Positions 9,802 to 17,031 of a stretch of 34,772 bases of DNA are shown one piece after another. Location: contig JAUYGN010000114.1 of NCBI GenBank assembly GCA_030690545.1, positions 1 to 34,772 on the forward strand. Direction: 5' to 3'. Source of the stretch: Solirubrobacteraceae bacterium. Lineage in GTDB: Bacteria; Actinomycetota; Thermoleophilia; Solirubrobacterales; Solirubrobacteraceae. A program made the position numbers and the translations under genes. Every line of letters begins with the position of its first letter. The first letter of the stretch is position 1. Below the pieces are notes generated by a model. The model worked only from the letters and a program-made list of their open reading frames with translations. It did no database searches and was not told the DNA's origin.

Positions 9802-10146
9802 ATGCCTCCTACCTCAACGCCCACCCCAATCACATGGCTGCGATACTTCCGCATCGCGGCGGGCATGACGCTCGAAGCCTTGGAGGAAGCCTCCGATGTC
9901 AGCCTCGTATCGCTGTCACGAATAGAGAACCAGCGGGTGACTCCGCTACCCGAAACAAAGGCGAAGATCGCCGCCGTGTTCAACGTTCCGCCCGACGTCG
10001 TGTTTCCTCCTGCGGGTAACAGGACGCCGATGGATGTACTTAACGGGTGGGTGCTCATGTCGATTCGTAAGCGAGAAGCGATGGAAGTAGTCGACTTCTC
10101 CGCCATCCCTCCCAGCCCCGTGCGGGGCCGGAAGGCCAAGCGATGA
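9802..10146 (+). CDS. XRE-family repressor
   Basis: A 114-residue DNA-binding protein. The N-terminal helix-turn-helix spans about residues 9-62: WLRYFRIAAGMTLEALEEAS, then SLVSLSRIENQRVTPLPETK, then the AAVFNVPPDVVF closing helix typical of Cro/CI-like XRE domains. The C-terminus is basic. ATG at 9802 fits the leaderless promoter; TTG at 9796 is an alternative. As the first gene of the rightward operon, opposite the int operon, it is the likely lysogeny-type regulator of the element. Its stop overlaps the next gene by four bases. Confidence 0.85.
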   Translation: MPPTSTPTPITWLRYFRIAAGMTLEALEEASDVSLVSLSRIENQRVTPLPETKAKIAAVFNVPPDVVFPPAGNRTPMDVLNGWVLMSIRKREAMEVVDFSAIPPSPVRGRKAKR

Positions 10147-10541
10147 CGTACGAGGAGCACCGTATCCACGAGGCCAACCGCGGGGGTCCGCGCGGCGCAC
10201 GGCGACGATCAGAGCTCCGGCGCGCCCGCCGCCTGACGGAGTCCGGCCGCCTGGCTGATGCTCACCCGCTGGTCGTAGTGCTCGATGACGGTCGCGAGGT
10301 TGTGGAGCAATGGACCGAGTGGTTCCACCGTCGCGTGCAGCGGGCACGTCGTGCCAGGGCGTCGGGCCAAGTGGCAATAGGCGTCGCCGTTGCGGCTAGG
10401 GCTACGGGCGGCGCTCACCGTCGCGCGCCGAAGTCCGGTCGTCGTCGTGCGGCCCGACGCGTCGCGACTAGGTCGTCGTCTGACGACCCCGGCGAGCCGG
10501 CCCCACAACCCGAGGCCGCCCTTGCTGGGGGTCGGCCGTGA
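10143..10541 (+). CDS. Arg-rich hypothetical protein
   Basis: A 132-residue protein that I do not recognise. Residues 1-75 look ordered (MTYEEHRIHEANRGG, then LVVVLDDGREVVEQWTEWFH), while the rest is a low-complexity Arg/Ala/Pro tail. It starts with an ATGA overlap on the repressor stop and ends with a GTGA overlap into the zinc-ribbon gene, which supports real translation. The high positive charge suggests DNA or RNA binding. The tail may be poorly conserved. Confidence 0.6.
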   Translation: MTYEEHRIHEANRGGPRGARRRSELRRARRLTESGRLADAHPLVVVLDDGREVVEQWTEWFHRRVQRARRARASGQVAIGVAVAARATGGAHRRAPKSGRRRAARRVATRSSSDDPGEPAPQPEAALAGGRP

Positions 10542-10708
10542 GCCCGCGCAGTCGGACGACGCCGCCGCGCGAAAGCGACGGCACGCACAAGCGCCTGTGC
10601 GATCGGTGTGGCCTCAGGTTCGCTCCGCGTCACCACCAAGACCTGACGTGCCCGCCCTGCCTACGAGCGAGTGAGCGCAAGCGCACAGGTCGCCGGGGTG
10701 CGGCATGA
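10538..10708 (+). CDS. 56-residue zinc-ribbon protein
   Basis: A very short gene with two CxxC knuckles: LCDRCGLRFAPRHHQDLTCP followed by PC, a C4 zinc-ribbon pattern. Arg/Lys-rich flanks follow (RASERKRTGRR). The GTG start overlaps the preceding stop by four bases and its TGA overlaps the PrimPol ATG (ATGA), so it is the middle of a coupled chain. It may be an accessory replication or DNA-binding factor; the role is not known. Confidence 0.7.
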   Translation: MSPRSRTTPPRESDGTHKRLCDRCGLRFAPRHHQDLTCPPCLRASERKRTGRRGAA

Positions 10709-12804
10709 GCGATCCAATGCGTGCGCACGCACTCAAGCTCGCGCGCCGCGGCTTTCGCGTGCATCCGCTCAACGGCAAGGTTCCGATCCTCACCGGGTGG
10801 CCTGACCGAGCAACTGCCGACGAGCAAGAGGTGCGCGGACTCTGGGCGCAGCACCCACGAGCGAATGTCGGCATCGCCACGGGGCGAGGACTCGTCGTCA
10901 TCGACATCGACCCCCGCAACGGCGGCGTCGGATCGCGCGGCATGCTGGAGGAGACCTACGGCGAGATTCCGGGCGCGGTGCGAGTCAAGACCGGAGGCGG
11001 CGGCTGGCACTTTTACTGCCACGCGAACGGCTCGGGCGTGCCCTCGGGCGTCTTGGCTTCGGGCGTGGACGTGAAGTCCGAGGGCGGCCAGGTTGTCGCT
11101 CCGGGCAGCGTGCATCCCGACACGGGCAAGCCATACAGGTTCGCCGTGGGAGGCCGCGTGCGCCTCGATGACCTTCCCGTGGTGCCTGCGTGGATACCGG
11201 CGAAGCTTGCCGACGCGAGGGCAACGCCGGCTGCCCTGCCTGACGTGATTGAGGCGGGGGAGCGTGACGCGATGCTCACCAGCGTCGCGGGCTCGATGCG
11301 CCGACGCGGCGCAAGCGAGGCGGCGATTCTGGCGGCACTCACCGTCGAAAACAGCAAGCGATGCGACCCGCCGCTGCCCGTGTCGCAGATCAGGAAGATC
11401 GCCAAGAGCGCGGGCGGTTGGCCACCTGGCGTTCCTTCGTTTACATCGTTTCATTCGTCCAACGGCGGCCGTTGTCCGGCGCTTCCCGATGCGGCGCTCC
11501 AGGGTGTTGCCGGAGACGTGGTGCGCGCGATCGAGCCTCACACCGAGGCGAGCATGGCGGGCATCCTTGTGCAGTTCCTCGCTCTCGTTGGCAACGCGTT
11601 CGGTCGCGGTCCCGGGTTCGCCATCGAGGCTGACCGTCACGCATGCAACCTGTTCGTCGTTCTGGTCGGAGACACGTCGAAGGGGCGGAAGGGCGTCTCG
11701 TTCGGCCAGGCACTCAAGCCGGTCGCGATGGCTGCCGACGACGAGTGGCAGTCGCGCATCCTCACGGGCGCATCAACTGGCGAGGGGCTGATCCACGCGG
11801 TGCGCGACGAGCGCGTCAACGCCGCTGGCGAGGTCGTCGCTGAGGGTGTGGCCGACAAGCGCCTCGTGGACTACGAGCCTGAGTTCGCGTCCCCGCTTCG
11901 ACGGATGCGCGGCGAGAGCAACAGTCTTGGTGCGCTGTATCGGCAGGCATGGGACGGGGGCCGCCTTGGCACGTTGACCCGTGCCGATCCCCTCAGAGCT
12001 TCTGACAGCCACATCACCGTGATCGCGCACATCACGAGCACGGAGCTACGGCGCGAATTGAACGACACCGACACTGCCAACGGGTTCGCTAACCGGTTCC
12101 TGTTTGTGCGTGTCGAGCGGTCGAAGTCTCTTCCCCACGGTGGCCGGTTGGAGTCCGTCGATTGGGAGCCGATCGTGCGGCGTATCCGTCTTGCGATACA
12201 GCGTGCGCAGGTATCGGACCCGCTCATGCTGCCGTTGTCCGAGAAGGCGTCCCGACTCTGGGAGCGTGAGTACGAACGACTGTCCGAGGCAGCCCCCGGA
12301 ATGTTCGGCGCGGTCACGTCCCGAGGCGAAGCACAGGTGCGTCGCATCGCCGTCATCTACGCGATGCTCGCTGGTTCGCGGTCGGTCAAGGTGCAGCACC
12401 TCCGCGCCGCGTTGGCGGTGTGGGACTACTGCGAAGCGTCGGCCCGCGATCTGTTCGGCGACCGCAGTGGCGACGACGTAGCCGACCGCATCCTGGCCGC
12501 ATTGCGGGAAGCGCCCAACGGACTGACGCGGCAGGCGATCAGCAGCGAGGTGTTCGCCCGCAACGTGAGCAGTGCTCGTATCGGTGCCGCGCTGACGGAC
12601 CTTCAGTCGTCGGGCAAAGCCGAGTGCCGCAAGGAGTCCACCGGCGGACGCCCCGCCGAACGGTGGCACGTTCGGACGAATGTAACGAAGGAAACGAACG
12701 ATGTTGATACCGACGACGGCGCGACGAATGTAACGAAGGAAACGTGCAATGACGGCAACCCCGTCTCGGGGCCAAGTCGTAGATCGAGCGAAGAAAATCG
12801 ATGA
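10705..12804 (+). CDS. PrimPol-DUF3987 replication protein
   Basis: A 699-residue replication initiator with primase-polymerase and helicase-like parts. The N-terminal AEP domain (about 5-165) has catalytic DID (67-69, LVVIDIDPRNGG), GGGWHFYCH (98-106) and GVDVKSEGGQVVAPGS (120-135). A PriCT-1-like helical region follows (about 184-238), then the DUF3987 ATPase part with a P-loop-like GDTSKGRKGVSF (322-333), and a winged-helix C-terminus (about 585-650) ending GRPAERWHV. The last 45 residues carry a duplicated TNVTKET from a perfect DNA repeat. It would let the element replicate on its own after excision. It overlaps the Xis-like gene by four bases. Confidence 0.92.
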   Translation: MSDPMRAHALKLARRGFRVHPLNGKVPILTGWPDRATADEQEVRGLWAQHPRANVGIATGRGLVVIDIDPRNGGVGSRGMLEETYGEIPGAVRVKTGGGGWHFYCHANGSGVPSGVLASGVDVKSEGGQVVAPGSVHPDTGKPYRFAVGGRVRLDDLPVVPAWIPAKLADARATPAALPDVIEAGERDAMLTSVAGSMRRRGASEAAILAALTVENSKRCDPPLPVSQIRKIAKSAGGWPPGVPSFTSFHSSNGGRCPALPDAALQGVAGDVVRAIEPHTEASMAGILVQFLALVGNAFGRGPGFAIEADRHACNLFVVLVGDTSKGRKGVSFGQALKPVAMAADDEWQSRILTGASTGEGLIHAVRDERVNAAGEVVAEGVADKRLVDYEPEFASPLRRMRGESNSLGALYRQAWDGGRLGTLTRADPLRASDSHITVIAHITSTELRRELNDTDTANGFANRFLFVRVERSKSLPHGGRLESVDWEPIVRRIRLAIQRAQVSDPLMLPLSEKASRLWEREYERLSEAAPGMFGAVTSRGEAQVRRIAVIYAMLAGSRSVKVQHLRAALAVWDYCEASARDLFGDRSGDDVADRILAALREAPNGLTRQAISSEVFARNVSSARIGAALTDLQSSGKAECRKESTGGRPAERWHVRTNVTKETNDVDTDDGATNVTKETCNDGNPVSGPSRRSSEENR
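11430..11460 (-). repeat. Inverted, split copy of the replication-gene repeat
   Basis: Read on the minus strand, this stretch has GGACGAATGAAACG and then TAAACGAAGGAACG, close to the two halves of the 22-base repeats at 12675 and 12723, with extra bases between. It lies in the linker just before the DUF3987 domain. Confidence 0.4.
12675..12744 (+). repeat. Two perfect 22-base direct repeats
   Basis: Positions 12675-12696 and 12723-12744 are identical (begin GACGAATG, then TAACGAAGG, end AAACG) and are 48 bases apart. They lie in frame near the 3' end of the replication gene. They may be iterons bound by the replication protein. Confidence 0.6.
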
Positions 12805-13100
12805 GCTCACGACCGGCTCAGGCGCGCGTAAACGCCTCAGAAATAAACGGGCATGGTTCCGTTGCCTCGCGGGCGATCCAGCCCGTCAGCTCCGCCGGAA
12901 GCGGCCTCGAGCGCGACGGCCTGACGCGCCTCCTCACGGCCGATGACCTCGCCGCGCGCTGGAGCGTGACGGTCAAGCAGGTGTACCGACTGGCCCGTGA
13001 GGGCGACCTGCCCGCCGTGAAGGTGGGCCGCTACTACCGCTTCCGCCTCTCTTCCGTGCAGGACTGGGAGGCCCGACAGGAGGGCGCTTCGCATGCGTAG
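12801..13100 (+). CDS. Xis/AlpA-like helix-turn-helix protein
   Basis: A 99-residue protein with a poorly structured N-terminal 40 residues and an excisionase-type winged HTH at about 43-92 (LLTADDLAARWSVTVKQVYR, then LAREGDLPAVKVGRYYRFRL). This is the MerR/HTH_17 pattern of phage excisionases and AlpA-type activators. ATG at 12801 overlaps the replication gene's stop. Its place in the replication operon, away from int, would let it promote excision when the operon is switched on, or regulate the terminase genes. Confidence 0.8.
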   Translation: MSSRPAQARVNASEINGHGSVASRAIQPVSSAGSGLERDGLTRLLTADDLAARWSVTVKQVYRLAREGDLPAVKVGRYYRFRLSSVQDWEARQEGASHA

Positions 13101-13162
13101 TGCGTCGCATACCCCCAACACCATTGGTCGCTCACGCGGCGAGTACCACCGGAGGTACCAAC

Positions 13163-13645
13163 ATGGCACGTCGTAAGGACGAGTTGCGGGCTATGGCGCA
13201 GCACCCGAACTCGCTCGCCAACCTCAGGACGGGCGAAGCCCTCAAGCACGGCGCGCACTCGTCCATCCCCCTACGCCTGGCACAGGCGAAGGCCGCGGAG
13301 ATTGCGGCGGTTGTGCCTGTGCGTGGTGAGGATGGGGGGCCGCATCCGGCCGACGCGTACGCGGTCGAGCGCCTCGCGGAGGTGTTGTGCCGCATTGATC
13401 TGGCGACGGCGCACCTCGACGCGCACGGCCTGGTCAACAAGAAGGGTGAGGCGCACTCCTTGCTGCGGCATATCTCGCGGTGGGAGGCGCAGGCGCAGCA
13501 GTGGATGGAGTCGTTGGGGTTGACGCCGAAGGCTCGTGTTGCGTTGGGCCTTGGCATCGCGCAGACGGAGTCGTTGGTGAAGCAGTGGGCGCGTGAGGCG
13601 ACGCCGCGCGGCACGGTCGACGGGACCGCGAGGGACAAGCGATGA
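13163..13645 (+). CDS. Phage terminase small subunit (probable)
   Basis: A 160-residue protein. The basic N-terminus (MARRKDELRAMAQHPNSLAN) and helical core (YAVERLAEVLCRIDLATAHL, then HISRWEAQAQQWMESLGLTP) fit P27-like small terminases, which recognise the packaging site and hand DNA to TerL. The start is set by GGAGG before the ATG at 13163; a longer reading from 13100 has no ribosome site. Position immediately before terL is the strongest argument. The specific family is not certain. Confidence 0.75.
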   Translation: MARRKDELRAMAQHPNSLANLRTGEALKHGAHSSIPLRLAQAKAAEIAAVVPVRGEDGGPHPADAYAVERLAEVLCRIDLATAHLDAHGLVNKKGEAHSLLRHISRWEAQAQQWMESLGLTPKARVALGLGIAQTESLVKQWAREATPRGTVDGTARDKR

Positions 13646-13723
13646 CCCCCCGCCCTCACGTACGGACTGCGGTGTGCACCAGCCCCATACCCCCGATGCT
13701 TGCTGCTGCGGCTTTGGGAGTCG

Positions 13724-15412
13724 ATGAAGATGGTTGACCTCGCGACGCGGGCTCGCACCAACATCAAGGCGTTCGCCCTGCTGGTCGAGCGTCCACTGAC
13801 GCGCCGTCAGGCCGAGGCGGTCGCGCTCAACACGAAGCATCGCTTCATCGTCATCCTCGCGCCACGACAGGGCGGCAAGTCCGATGCCCTGGCGCTGCGC
13901 GCGGTGATGTGGGCGTTCACGCACCCCGGCGAGACCGTGCTGATGGTGTCCGCCAGCGACGAGTCGGCGAAGGTCACGCTCGATAAGGCGCGCAACATCG
14001 TCAAAGACGCGCCGATGCTCAACGAGGCGCTGACGGAGGACTTCTCGGCGTTGCTGCGGCTGTCCAACGGAAGCCAGATCCGGTCGGTGCCGCAGTCCGA
14101 GCGCCAGATTCGTGGCAAGACGGCCGATCTGCTCATCATTGATGAGGCGGCGCTGGTCGAGCGTGACGTGTTCATCGCGGCGTTCGGCACCGTCGCGGCT
14201 CGCAGCCGGCACGCAAAGATCATCCTCGCCTCGACGGCCAACCGCACCGACGGCATGTTCTACGACCTCGTGCAGCAAGCAGGGGTGCGCGACGACGTGG
14301 TGCTGCACCACTGGACTACGGACGACTGTCCGTGGATCACGCCGTCGTTTCTGGAGTCCCAGCGCGCGGTGATGTCGCCGACGAAGTACGCCGCCGAGTA
14401 CGAAGGCCACTTCGCCTCGGGTGCCGACGCCCTGTTCAGCCGGGAGATGATCGAGCGTGTCACCCGCGACTACGCGTCATCGCCGCTGGCATCCCTCGTC
14501 GGCCCCGCCCGCGTGGGCGCAGGCATCGACTGGGGCGCGACTAACGACCGCTCCACGTTCGTCGGCGTCGCGCGGTTGCCGCAGGCCGGGGATCGCGTCT
14601 TCGGCGTCGTGTGCGCGCAGCGGTGGGATGCCGGGGCGTCGCTTGAGGAAGTCGTCATCCCGCAGATCGTTGCCTCGCCCGCGCACGTGCAGCGCCTCAG
14701 CGTGGAGACCAACGGCCTGGGGTGGATGCCGACCGAGGTGCTGTTCCGACGCTGGCGCGAGCGAGCCGACGCCGCCGGGGGCGGGCTGGAGTCCAGTCAC
14801 GAGGCGATCCACCCGCGCGACCTCGATCGCCTCTGGCGACAGCTCGGCGGAGCGGGTGTCCAGCACAACGGTCGCACCTATCCCGACCGCCATCTCGTGC
14901 CAAAGCCCTTCCCTGGCCAAGACGCGCCGCCGCAGGCGTTCGAGACTCGCCTGCGCGCGATCCACACGACGACCGAGGTCAAAGCCACGGCGTACAGCGC
15001 CATGCGCCTGCTCGTCGATCGCGGCGCGCTCCTGCTCCCACGCGACGCCACCGAACTGCGCCGCGAGCTTCTGCTCCTGCGCGTGGAGTTGGCGCAGGGC
15101 GGCACCGAGAAGGTCGAAGCGGCGATCGGCCACGACGACCTCGCCGACGCCCTCGCGTTCGCACTTGGCCCGTACCGCCGCGAGGGCGACAAACGCTGGC
15201 GCACCTGGCTCGCCGACTTGGCCGATCCGTCGATGCCCGTGCCCACCCCCGCCCAGCACGTGCCGCTGGGTCTCCCGCGCCGCCCCGTCTTGCAGTCACT
15301 CGCAGGGCCGCAGTTGACGATCCCGCCCGGCGTGGACCTCAGCAAACCCAACGAACCGACCGCTGCAGCCGAAGCCGTCCTCGCCTACCGCGAGACCCAA
15401 CGAAAGGACTAA
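13724..15412 (+). CDS. Phage terminase large subunit
   Basis: A 562-residue DNA-packaging motor. The N-terminal ATPase has Walker A APRQGGKS (46-53), Walker B LLIIDEAA (136-143), and a coupling-type segment IILASTANR (167-175). The C-terminal RNase H-like nuclease has acidic residues D269 (GIDWGATNDRS), E328 (SVETNGLG) and the HDDLADALAFAL block (470-481). All motifs are intact, so it should be active. ATG at 13724 or 13730 is possible; GGGAG lies just upstream. No portal gene follows, which is unusual for a prophage. Confidence 0.93.
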   Translation: MKMVDLATRARTNIKAFALLVERPLTRRQAEAVALNTKHRFIVILAPRQGGKSDALALRAVMWAFTHPGETVLMVSASDESAKVTLDKARNIVKDAPMLNEALTEDFSALLRLSNGSQIRSVPQSERQIRGKTADLLIIDEAALVERDVFIAAFGTVAARSRHAKIILASTANRTDGMFYDLVQQAGVRDDVVLHHWTTDDCPWITPSFLESQRAVMSPTKYAAEYEGHFASGADALFSREMIERVTRDYASSPLASLVGPARVGAGIDWGATNDRSTFVGVARLPQAGDRVFGVVCAQRWDAGASLEEVVIPQIVASPAHVQRLSVETNGLGWMPTEVLFRRWRERADAAGGGLESSHEAIHPRDLDRLWRQLGGAGVQHNGRTYPDRHLVPKPFPGQDAPPQAFETRLRAIHTTTEVKATAYSAMRLLVDRGALLLPRDATELRRELLLLRVELAQGGTEKVEAAIGHDDLADALAFALGPYRREGDKRWRTWLADLADPSMPVPTPAQHVPLGLPRRPVLQSLAGPQLTIPPGVDLSKPNEPTAAAEAVLAYRETQRKD

Positions 15413-15416
15413 CGCC

Positions 15417-15671
15417 ATGCCCGCACGACCCAGCGACGACGAGCTCGCCGCATACCTGGCCGAGGAGTACGAGCTACAGGAGCGCACACGCCGCCAGAAC
15501 GCGCGCATGAACGCCCTGCTGCGAGGCCAGCCACCCCCCGCAGACGACGACGCCAGCGACGAGCCCGAGCAGTCCCACCACGCCGATGGCGAGCCGGCCG
15601 ACTTCAACGCCGTGATCCGCCGCGCCACCGGCCGCCCCTACGAGACCCGCAAGAACAAGGAGCACAAGTAA
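15417..15671 (+). CDS. Small acidic hypothetical protein
   Basis: An 84-residue protein that I do not recognise. The N-terminal half is a charged helix (SDDELAAYLAEEYELQERTR), the middle is Asp/Pro-rich and probably disordered, and the C-terminus is basic (RRATGRPYETRKNKEHK). AAAGGA lies eight bases before the ATG, four bases after the terL stop. The stop shares one base with the next ATG. Position after terL invites a packaging or capsid-interaction role, but nothing in the sequence proves it. Confidence 0.65.
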   Translation: MPARPSDDELAAYLAEEYELQERTRRQNARMNALLRGQPPPADDDASDEPEQSHHADGEPADFNAVIRRATGRPYETRKNKEHK

Positions 15672-16336
15672 TGCCACGACTCAACGTCCCAGACGCCATC
15701 GCGCAGCACCGCGCGATCCAGCCCGCAGTCGACGCCTACACCGCCCTGATCGCCGAGCAGACCCACGCGCGAGCCGAGGTCGGAGCCGCCAAGCGCGCCC
15801 TGCCGGTGGCACGCGAGGCCGACAAGCGCGCGTGGGCGACCGCGCTCGCCGCCGACACGAAGTCCAAAGACCCCGGCGAGAAGGAGACAGACAAGACGCG
15901 CCGAGCGATCCATCACGCCGAGCGACGCGTCGCCGCACTCAACGTCGCGGTGGCCGACGCCGAGGCAACCGTCCACGCCGCGATCACCGCGCACCACGGC
16001 GACCTCATGGCCACGCTCGGAGAGCGCATCACCAACAGCCAACACGCCCTCAACGACTCGCTCGACGCACTCGATACCCACCTCACCGCGAACACGACCG
16101 CGAAGGCCACGGCCAACTGGTTGCGCAACTTCCCCGACGGCAGCAACTCGATCGCCAAGGGCGTCTACGTCCCCGCCCTCGCGCTGCGCCAACGCAACAC
16201 CGGGCAGACCGCGGCCAGCACCCGCGACGTGATCGACGCCCTACGCGAGCTGCTCAAGCCATCCGAGCCACGCGGCACACCGATGGCCGTCGCGGGGTCC
16301 AACGCAGCGTTCCTCGGCGTGGAGCCCACGGAGTAG
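15671..16336 (+). CDS. Coiled-coil hypothetical protein
   Basis: A 221-residue, Ala-rich, strongly helical protein with no signal peptide. A long helical region (about 10-140) is heptad-like (AVDAYTALIAEQTHARAEVG, then RRAIHHAERRVAALNVAVAD). A different C-terminal part follows (TANWLRNFPDGSNSIAKGVY onward). AAGGAG lies eight bases before its ATG. It is the last gene of the terminase operon. Helical proteins in this position in satellites can be scaffold- or size-determination factors; I infer only that possibility. Confidence 0.65.
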   Translation: MPRLNVPDAIAQHRAIQPAVDAYTALIAEQTHARAEVGAAKRALPVAREADKRAWATALAADTKSKDPGEKETDKTRRAIHHAERRVAALNVAVADAEATVHAAITAHHGDLMATLGERITNSQHALNDSLDALDTHLTANTTAKATANWLRNFPDGSNSIAKGVYVPALALRQRNTGQTAASTRDVIDALRELLKPSEPRGTPMAVAGSNAAFLGVEPTE

Positions 16337-16353
16337 ACGGGTGACGCTGGCGA

Positions 16354-16800
16354 CTACGAGGTGCCGTCGATGTACCAGTCGCTGCCCACCCTCAGGAGCT
16401 TGAACGAGTTCGTGGCGAGCTTCGCCGTCGCCGCGTTAGCGCCGACCAGCGTTATGTCGGCTGAGGTTGACACGTCGCGGGACCGACGAGTCCTGGCCAT
16501 GTCCTCGGGTCCTGCGACGTCAAACGCCTTCTCCATACTCGCCTCGCACCCACTTGCTCCGTCGATCAGCGCGGTGGCCGCGATGACCTCCTGCTTCATG
16601 CTCCCCGTGAACATCGCGCACGCAGCCTTCGCATCTTGATCAAGAACGGCGTCCTGATAGCGATGCATCGCGCCGATGGCCTGCTCGCGCGGGTCGGATG
16701 ACGAGCCACTCGACGGACTGCTCTCCCCACACCCAGCAATTCCAACGGTCATCGCCGCGGCTGCGAGCCAGCACACGGTTCGGGTTCTCGAGGTCTTCAC
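16354..16800 (-). CDS. Lipoprotein with small NTF2/DUF4878-like domain, element cargo
   Basis: A 148-residue exported protein. The GTG start at 16800 gives a proper signal peptide (KTSRTRTVCWLAAAAMTVGI) with lipobox IAGC, followed by a Ser-rich linker and a domain beginning PREQAIGAMHRYQDAVLDQD and ending LLRVGSDWYIDG, the pattern of small NTF2-like lipoproteins. It is on the minus strand, convergent with the terminase operon, and just inside the right att site. This is a usual place for conversion genes expressed from the integrated state. A superinfection-exclusion role is possible but unproven. Confidence 0.72.
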   Translation of the reverse strand: MKTSRTRTVCWLAAAAMTVGIAGCGESSPSSGSSSDPREQAIGAMHRYQDAVLDQDAKAACAMFTGSMKQEVIAATALIDGASGCEASMEKAFDVAGPEDMARTRRSRDVSTSADITLVGANAATAKLATNSFKLLRVGSDWYIDGTS

Positions 16801-16858
16801 GAGGCCCGTATCGGCTCGTTTGCACTTGGCCTTGACTTGGGCTGCTCCAACCGCGCGA

Positions 16859-16910
16859 GTTGGTACCCGCCGAGCGAGATCCACGCGGGTACCGATCCGG
16901 GTACCGAACC
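16859..16910 (+). repeat. GGTACC repeats at the right end of the element
   Basis: Three GGTACC-centred copies (GTTGGTACCC at 16859, GGGTACCGAT at 16887, GGGTACCGAA at 16899) match the pair beside the left att site; the first is inverted relative to the left copies. Confidence 0.4.
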
Positions 16911-16991
16911 GCGCGGATCGAGGGGAACTGAGCGACCGTAGGAGGCCCGACAACGCCCGGCGCGGCCTCGCGCGACCCCGTCCCAGAGGTC

Positions 16992-17029
16992 CATCGAGTG
17001 CGTCGCGCTGCTCGAGCGCGGCTGAGGTT
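16992..17029 (+). repeat. Right attachment site with displaced rlmD tail
   Basis: This segment matches 6405-6442 at 33 of 38 bases. In frame it reads S-IECVALLERG-stop, a plausible RlmD C-terminus, so it is the original chromosomal 3' end of rlmD left behind by integration. Confidence 0.82.
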
Positions 17030-17031
17030 CG

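Larger units (their letters stand above)
6405..17029 (+). mobile_element. Integrated satellite-like element with terminase but no capsid genes
   Basis: It is bounded by a 38-base direct repeat of the rlmD 3' end. Inside are a tyrosine integrase, a small HTH partner, an XRE repressor, a PrimPol replication protein, a Xis-like HTH, small and large terminase, two unknown genes, and a cargo gene at each end (P-loop ATPase, lipoprotein). GC is lower than the flanks: about 45-58% in sampled stretches (7261-7320, 8101-8160) against 77% at 5821-5880. No portal, protease, major capsid, tail or lysis gene is recognisable. A phage satellite is the best fit. A strongly reduced prophage is the main alternative. 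Confidence 0.8.

Noticed and set aside
10630-11640. A 336-codon minus-strand frame
   Set aside because: It is a shadow of the PrimPol gene, Arg/His-rich without motifs.
12675-12744. A CRISPR array
   Set aside because: There are only two perfect repeats, inside a coding frame, with no cas genes.
6405-17029. A complete prophage
   Set aside because: No portal, protease, capsid, tail or lysis gene can be seen, and the operon is too compact to hide them.
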